Shown piece after piece: positions 59,360 to 64,000 of a stretch of DNA of 64,000 nucleotides. Every line of letters begins with the position of its first letter. The stretch's first letter is position 1. The notes under the pieces were generated by a model, which had not been told where the DNA came from, made no database searches, and saw only the letters and a list, made by a program, of their open reading frames with translations. Location of the stretch: NCBI GenBank assembly GCA_030272585.1, contig BSYQ01000001.1, positions 1,054,001-1,118,000 on the forward strand, read 5' to 3'. Position numbers and translations under genes: made by a program. The DNA is from Bryopsis sp. KO-2023. Lineage: Eukaryota; Chlorophyta; Ulvophyceae; Bryopsidales; Bryopsidaceae.

Positions 59360-60398
59360 TATGTCCAGAAGGAATGTGGTGATATAATGTGGTGAAAAAA
59401 AAGTCGGGTTTGTTATATATAAAAGGATAGACTGTGTATTGACTGTGTTGGGGGGAAGGTGGGATTCAACTTTTTCCTCGCCGCCACCCACCTTCCCCCC
59501 TTTTTCTTTTTTGTCCAAGTAGGTCATACTTATTACCTACAGGGCGGCTGGAGCAAACGAGCTGGGAAGAGAGCAGAGCAGAGCAACAAAAAAAGGGGTA
59601 GGAGTCGCACCATGCGACAAAAGGCGGAAGGGCCTCCCAGGGGCCGAGAGGGGGTGGTAGGGGCCTAAGGGCATTGGTGGCGGGGAAATGGGGGGCAAGT
59701 GATGGGAGGGGCTGAGCAGGGAATGGCGATGATGATGGGGAGACGAAGCTCCTTGGAGGTGGTGGGGGGGAATATTGCGTTTTTATGGTTTTACGGTTTG
59801 CTTAGTAGACTGATTTAATTAAGGGATACAAAGGTTGTGACCCTTGCTATCATTTGGGGACTAGCATATGGAATTTTTGATGGGACAGTTCTTCAAGCTT
59901 TGAATTATGGAAAAAACAAGGTGGCCATGTTGGTGGGGAGGTTGCAGGAAAACAAAGCCAAAAAAGACTGTTGTACCACAACCTATGCCAGCGGTGCCTC
60001 TCTTTGTTGTTGAAAAAAACTCGCAGGCAGGGTGGTAGAGAATCACAAGCAGGTGCCAATTCTGGCCATTATGGAAAAGATGCTCGTGGGAGTGGATCTG
60101 GGTGCTGCAAGATGTCAAAGGCTGGTTCCACCGGTCGGAAAAAGAGGGGAGGGGGGGGGAAATAGACAAGAGTGGAATGGTGGTATTTTTTTTATTTTTT
60201 TTTTTGGGGGGGGGGAATAGACGAGTGGAATGGTGGTATTTATTTATTTTGGGGGGGGAGAGATTTATTGTGTGATATTGGGATCAAGCATGGGAAAAAA
60301 TAAAATCGTAACATCCCCGAGGAGAAAAAACACGATTCAGTTGCAGTCTTTTTTGAGGGCTGTGGTCTCATGGGAGGATGGAATCGGGGGGAATTGTT
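59360..60398. other. Unclassified G-rich and low-complexity sequence
   Basis: Includes a basic forward frame 59523-59668 (GGWSKRAGKRAEQSNKKRG) preceded by an AG and possibly an exon of the coiled-coil gene. Poly-G/poly-T runs follow around 60146-60260. Nothing else was identified. Confidence 0.35.
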
Positions 60399-60566
60399 AC
60401 AATAGATTTGTACATTATCGTGCACAATAGATTTGTACCTTATTTTGTATAAAAGCTTTGTACATTTTTGTGTACAATAGATTTGTACATTTTTTTTGTG
60501 CAATAGATTGTACCTTGTTTTGTACAATAGATTTGTACATTTTTGTGTACAATAGATTTGTACATG
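60399..60566. repeat. About seven copies of a 25-bp unit
   Basis: Units of the form ACAATAGATTTGTACATTTT begin at 60399, 60424, about 60449 (variant), 60474, 60502, 60525 and 60549. Small indels in T-runs vary the length between 22 and 28 bp. AT-rich and non-coding. Confidence 0.88.
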
Positions 60567-62052
60567 ATTGAACTTTTTATAAATCATGAAAATGGAAGGG
60601 GAAGAGGAAAAGAGTAGAAAATAAAAATAAACAAGAGAGGTGACAAGTATCGGTGAAGGCCCTTCAGGTCAAGATTTTGGGCGGCATAGGGAGGAATTTT
60701 GGGTGGCTGCAACTACTTTTTATGATTATGAAAAAAAAGAAGAAGAAAAGGCCATTTTGAGCTGTGGTAGAGAATGGCTGGAAAAGGAATTTGGAGAAAG
60801 AAGTGTTGGATGAAAATATGTGGGGTCGATGAAGAGAAATGAGTACGGTAGCTTGGAGGAAAGCCTTACACACAGTGTGTTTTGGAAAAAAACGAAGGAG
60901 CATGTTAAAAAAAAAAACAAAATTAGGAAATTTTAAGACGACTTGAATGGCTGGAAACTCATGGGTTTATATCTGTAAGAGAGAATTGGTGGTCCTGGTC
61001 AAAACATGAAATATCATGTGGGTTTCCTTGGAATCGGTGTTGTGCTTCGATGTATCGTTCGTTTTCCTGCAATTTTGGAACAGTGAAATTGTTTTGGTCA
61101 GAGGTGGAGAGGCTGGTGTCTTCTTAAAAAAAAAACAGACTGGAAAAAAAATGGAGGAGTGTTTATGGCGCGCATTCAAGATGTAAAATGGATGGGTTTG
61201 TTAATGGCAAGAAATAGGGACAAAAAAAAACAAGTTTTGAAATTTAGTACCAACATCAATCCACATGGGTGGCTTGAAGAAAAAATCAATCACGGCAATG
61301 AGAAATGGATGGTGGTGACATTTCCTTTTGTTTTCCAAACATTTTATCTTCCTTTTAACGCTCCCACAATCAAAGGAAGAATTTTGGAAAAACAACATCC
61401 AGGAAATCATTGGTGGAAAAATTAAAGTAACATGATAAATCTGTTACATGACCAGAGGTTCACCCTTCATCTCATCCCCACACTTGAAAAATAATCATTC
61501 AAAAGAAATGTTTTTTTTTTCTTGAAACAAACAGGTGATGCCATTTTTTTTTCAATAAATGATAAATAAAACCAAACAATTCAACAAAGAAAAGAACAAC
61601 AGCGCTCAACAGCGCTCATCAAGATGTGGTTTCGGCGATAAGATATCAGCCAACCAGTAGTAAGAAACGTAACTAGCAGATCTTATCCTGACCAAAACAT
61701 ATCCTCACAATAAACTTTTAGAGTGGTGTTGGACCGGGTAGAACACAAGTACTGAAAGACAGACATAAGAGCGTCACATCAACAAATCCACACAACGGAC
61801 GCTCATTTCTAATGAAAGTACTACCACACGATTTGACTCTGAGAGCGATGTCAAATGTGTTGAATCGACTGGTCAGTGCGGGTGAGAGGCCCCATGGCAG
61901 TAGGGGTTTTACGTTAGAAGTACGAGGTATGAGTCAGTGGAGGAAGTGTGAGAGTTGAGTGAGTCGGGAAGGAAAGTCTGTGAACGGGAGTTCGGGGTTG
62001 TCTTTTTGTTGTAAGACTTTTTTTGCGGAAGGCTCGTTCTTCCAGTAACAAC
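60567..62052. other. Unclassified AT-rich sequence and presumed retroelement leader
   Basis: From 60567 to about 61640 there are only short AT-rich frames and poly-A/T runs. From about 61650 the composition becomes more mixed and leads without a stop-rich barrier to the gag start at 62053. An LTR or leader should be here if the element is an LTR retrotransposon, but no LTR partner lies in the window. A TGGTGTTGGACCGG string at 61722 resembles a tRNA primer-binding site but cannot be confirmed. Confidence 0.35.
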
Positions 62053-64000
62053 ATGGTTTCGGAGCGAACAGGGTGGATCCTGGCCTTTGGGGGCTTGGCT
62101 CTACTAGCCGGTATGTCGCTGCTGTTACAGCGACCACCGACGGTATCAGATCAAAATGCGGCGCCGGCAACACCAGCTGGAAGGGCGCCAGCAACGTATC
62201 CCCCATCACCTCCTCCATTCTCTACGCCTCACACGCCCAGAACGTCTCCACACGAGCTCTGGCAGAGGCTGATGTGGTCGATCAGACATCGACACTCACA
62301 TCGTGCCCTACCCTCCCCTTCACCGAACCCCGCTGCTGCGTGGGACACCCTGGAGCTTGTGCAGCTTGCAGACAGGATGCACAAGCTCTGGGGTGTCCTG
62401 CGGGGATCCAACGCCAACCTGGTCGGAGCTGGGATCGCCTCCTCGCTTCTGCTGGGGTACCTCCTGAAGTTCCTCGACAAGGGTTCTGCATGGTTACGGC
62501 GGCGTAGAACAGAGACGGCGATGAGAAGGGAAGTTTTGGAGCTCGGGAGCGCGGCGCCTGCGGCTTCGGTTTCGACGGAGGGATCAGCCACGTTGGACAG
62601 ACTTCGGCGGCTGCAACAAACGGAGGGGGAGACGGAGTTGGAATTTTTGCAGCGTTATTTCTTGATGTTTTTAAACACTGGACAAGCGGCGGAGGTGGAA
62701 GAGGAGAAAAAAGCGGTCAGGTTACTCGTAGCCCGGTTACCGGGAAGAGTGTTGAGCCGCGTCGTGGTGGAAACAGAGTTCGAAAAACTGACCTTCAGCG
62801 GACTTCGGGAGCTGTTGGATCGAATGAAGAGGAGGACGGAGTACAGGGAAGCAGTGCTCGCGGAAGTGAAGAAGGATGAGGAGGGAAAGACAGAAGGGAA
62901 AGTGGAGGCTAAAGCAGAACCTAATGCGGGAACGAAAGTTCTGGTGGCGGACCGGCCACCTACTCGGACAGGCGAGACCCCTCTCTGCCAGTTTTGCGGA
63001 CGGAAAGGGCACTGGGAAGCGCAGTGCCGGACGAAGAGGAGAGCGCAGGTGGCGAGCGTGGACGACGATGCTTTCGGCGAGCTGCTGGAGGCAATACAAA
63101 ACGAGCAGTCGTCGTCGGCGTGCCATTCGGTCGCAGCAGGGACACCCGCTGGAGATACAGTGCGCAAGCAGCTTCGTGTGAAACTCAGGTTGGAAGGAGA
63201 ACAGAGAGGAAGTAATCAACTCTTCGAAGCGTTGGTCGATAGTGGAAGTGGATGCTCCATCATGCCGTGGAAGGTTTGTCAAAGACACGGATGGGGAGTC
63301 GCTCCTCCGAAAGGAGTGTTAACGCTGACCGGGTTCAACGGAAGCAAGGAGAACGTGCGAGGGACGGTGACGCTCGACGTCAAAATAGGACCGTGGGAGG
63401 GAAAAGAAGTGTTTCTGGTTTCGGAAAACACATCCCAGATTATCCTGGGCGTCCCTCTACTCGCGCATCTTTCCCTTACTGTCGACTGCGCTCGCAACTG
63501 CCTCTGGGGCAAGAATGGAACATCCATCCCTTGTCACGCAGTCATGAAGGTAGGGGAGAAGTCGGGAGAGTCAGAACGGAGTGTTGTTCGAGTGCTGCAA
63601 GACCCTCACACGAAAAAGGGACGCAGGATTCGTTTAGTGGGGAAGGATGGGGAGTTTCGTTTACCCCTGGGCTCGTCGTTGGTTCTGGGACCCTACACGA
63701 TTAAAACGGTTGTTCTCCCTTTTCGAATTACTGGGCCTGGCCTGTTTTCGTTAATGGCCATAGGACAACCCCAAAACCTCCTTCACTCTGTGACGACGAA
63801 CTCCGACGGAAGAGTTCGACTCACGCTGTATAACGCCCAGCTGGAGGCAAGGATGCTTACTGCAAAACTGTGTTTGGTTAGCTTCAGGGTGGCTGAGGGA
63901 ACGCCGGTGGTGATAGAGGAAGGAGGAGCAGAGGAGGGATGTGTCGAACAAGAGGAGGATGGTTTACTGCCCCATGGTTTGGATCTCAGAGAGAAGGAGG
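62053..64000 (+). CDS. Retroelement gag-protease frame, 5' part, runs off the window
   Basis: The ATG at 62053 opens a frame without a stop for 649 codons to the window end. Residues about 8-24 (ILAFGGLALLAGMSLLL) are a strong hydrophobic anchor, and a second hydrophobic segment, LVGAGIASSLLLGYLL, lies at about 122-137. A helical, charged region follows (about 170-300). A CCHC zinc knuckle, CQFCGRKGHWEAQC (residues 312-325), marks the nucleocapsid. A retropepsin-like aspartic protease follows, with catalytic VDSGSGCS (Asp396) and the hydrophobic IILGVPLL about 80 residues later. The order gag-knuckle-protease in one frame suits LTR retrotransposons, Ty3/Gypsy-like most likely. Reverse transcriptase would lie beyond the edge. 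The frame is intact so far, suggesting a young element. Confidence 0.82.
   Translation, partial: MVSERTGWILAFGGLALLAGMSLLLQRPPTVSDQNAAPATPAGRAPATYPPSPPPFSTPHTPRTSPHELWQRLMWSIRHRHSHRALPSPSPNPAAAWDTLELVQLADRMHKLWGVLRGSNANLVGAGIASSLLLGYLLKFLDKGSAWLRRRRTETAMRREVLELGSAAPAASVSTEGSATLDRLRRLQQTEGETELEFLQRYFLMFLNTGQAAEVEEEKKAVRLLVARLPGRVLSRVVVETEFEKLTFSGLRELLDRMKRRTEYREAVLAEVKKDEEGKTEGKVEAKAEPNAGTKVLVADRPPTRTGETPLCQFCGRKGHWEAQCRTKRRAQVASVDDDAFGELLEAIQNEQSSSACHSVAAGTPAGDTVRKQLRVKLRLEGEQRGSNQLFEALVDSGSGCSIMPWKVCQRHGWGVAPPKGVLTLTGFNGSKENVRGTVTLDVKIGPWEGKEVFLVSENTSQIILGVPLLAHLSLTVDCARNCLWGKNGTSIPCHAVMKVGEKSGESERSVVRVLQDPHTKKGRRIRLVGKDGEFRLPLGSSLVLGPYTIKTVVLPFRITGPGLFSLMAIGQPQNLLHSVTTNSDGRVRLTLYNAQLEARMLTAKLCLVSFRVAEGTPVVIEEGGAEEGCVEQEEDGLLPHGLDLREKE
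62053..64000 (+). mobile_element. LTR-type retrotransposon, internal 5' part (truncated by window end)
   Basis: Inferred from the gag-protease frame with a nucleocapsid knuckle and a retropepsin motif. The left boundary is not determined and the right boundary is outside the window. GC content is visibly higher than in the neighbouring AT-rich sequence. Confidence 0.7.

Noticed and set aside
61722-61745. tRNA primer-binding site for the retroelement
   Set aside because: The string starts TGG and fits a generic pattern, but the upstream base pair is not CA and no LTR can be shown in the window.

Overview
The window is nuclear DNA of a photosynthetic, flagellated eukaryote, most likely a green alga (an early-branching streptophyte or a prasinophyte-like lineage). 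The genes are split by many short GT-AG introns. Plastid functions are present (an m-type thioredoxin with a transit peptide, an ABCI10-type ABC ATPase, a MutS2 with an Arg/Ser-rich leader), there are AP2-like domains, and DGAT2 carries the plant-type EPHS motif. Two cilium genes, TMEM216 (transition zone) and CFAP43 (axoneme), point to motile flagella. The species cannot be named from the sequence alone.

Positions 1-44,000 are gene-dense. In order: a secreted LamG-like protein (+), a multi-pass membrane protein (+, model incomplete), AP-4 epsilon adaptin (-, 14 exons), ABCI10 ATPase (+), an unidentified small gene (-), thioredoxin m (-), a membrane-tailed SGNH hydrolase (+), a double AP2-domain protein (+), a class IV histone deacetylase (+), TMEM216 (+), Smr-less MutS2 (-), a ZCCHC10-like zinc-knuckle protein (-), a nuclear LAGLIDADG protein with both catalytic acids replaced (+), DGAT2 (+) and CFAP43 (+, 24 exons). 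For eleven of these genes I joined every exon by hand and the total coding length came out as a multiple of three, which supports the splice sites. Three divergent pairs share 275-360 bp promoter regions: AP4E1/ABCI10, thioredoxin/SGNH hydrolase and ZCCHC10/LAGLIDADG.

Positions 44,000-64,000 are a repeat-rich accessory zone with no clearly intact cellular gene. It holds two families of diverged dispersed repeats, a decayed poly(A)-binding-protein copy, a 500-bp A-rich tract, remnants of a coiled-coil gene interrupted by about 28 tandem copies of a 130-bp unit, two smaller minisatellites (21 and 25 bp), and at the right edge the open 5' part of a retroelement gag-protease frame. That frame begins with a predicted membrane anchor and runs off the window.

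The most unusual items are the catalytically altered nuclear LAGLIDADG protein (probably an organelle intron-splicing factor), the membrane-anchored gag, the frame-rotating 130-bp array and a near-perfect 37-bp hairpin at 1865-1945.
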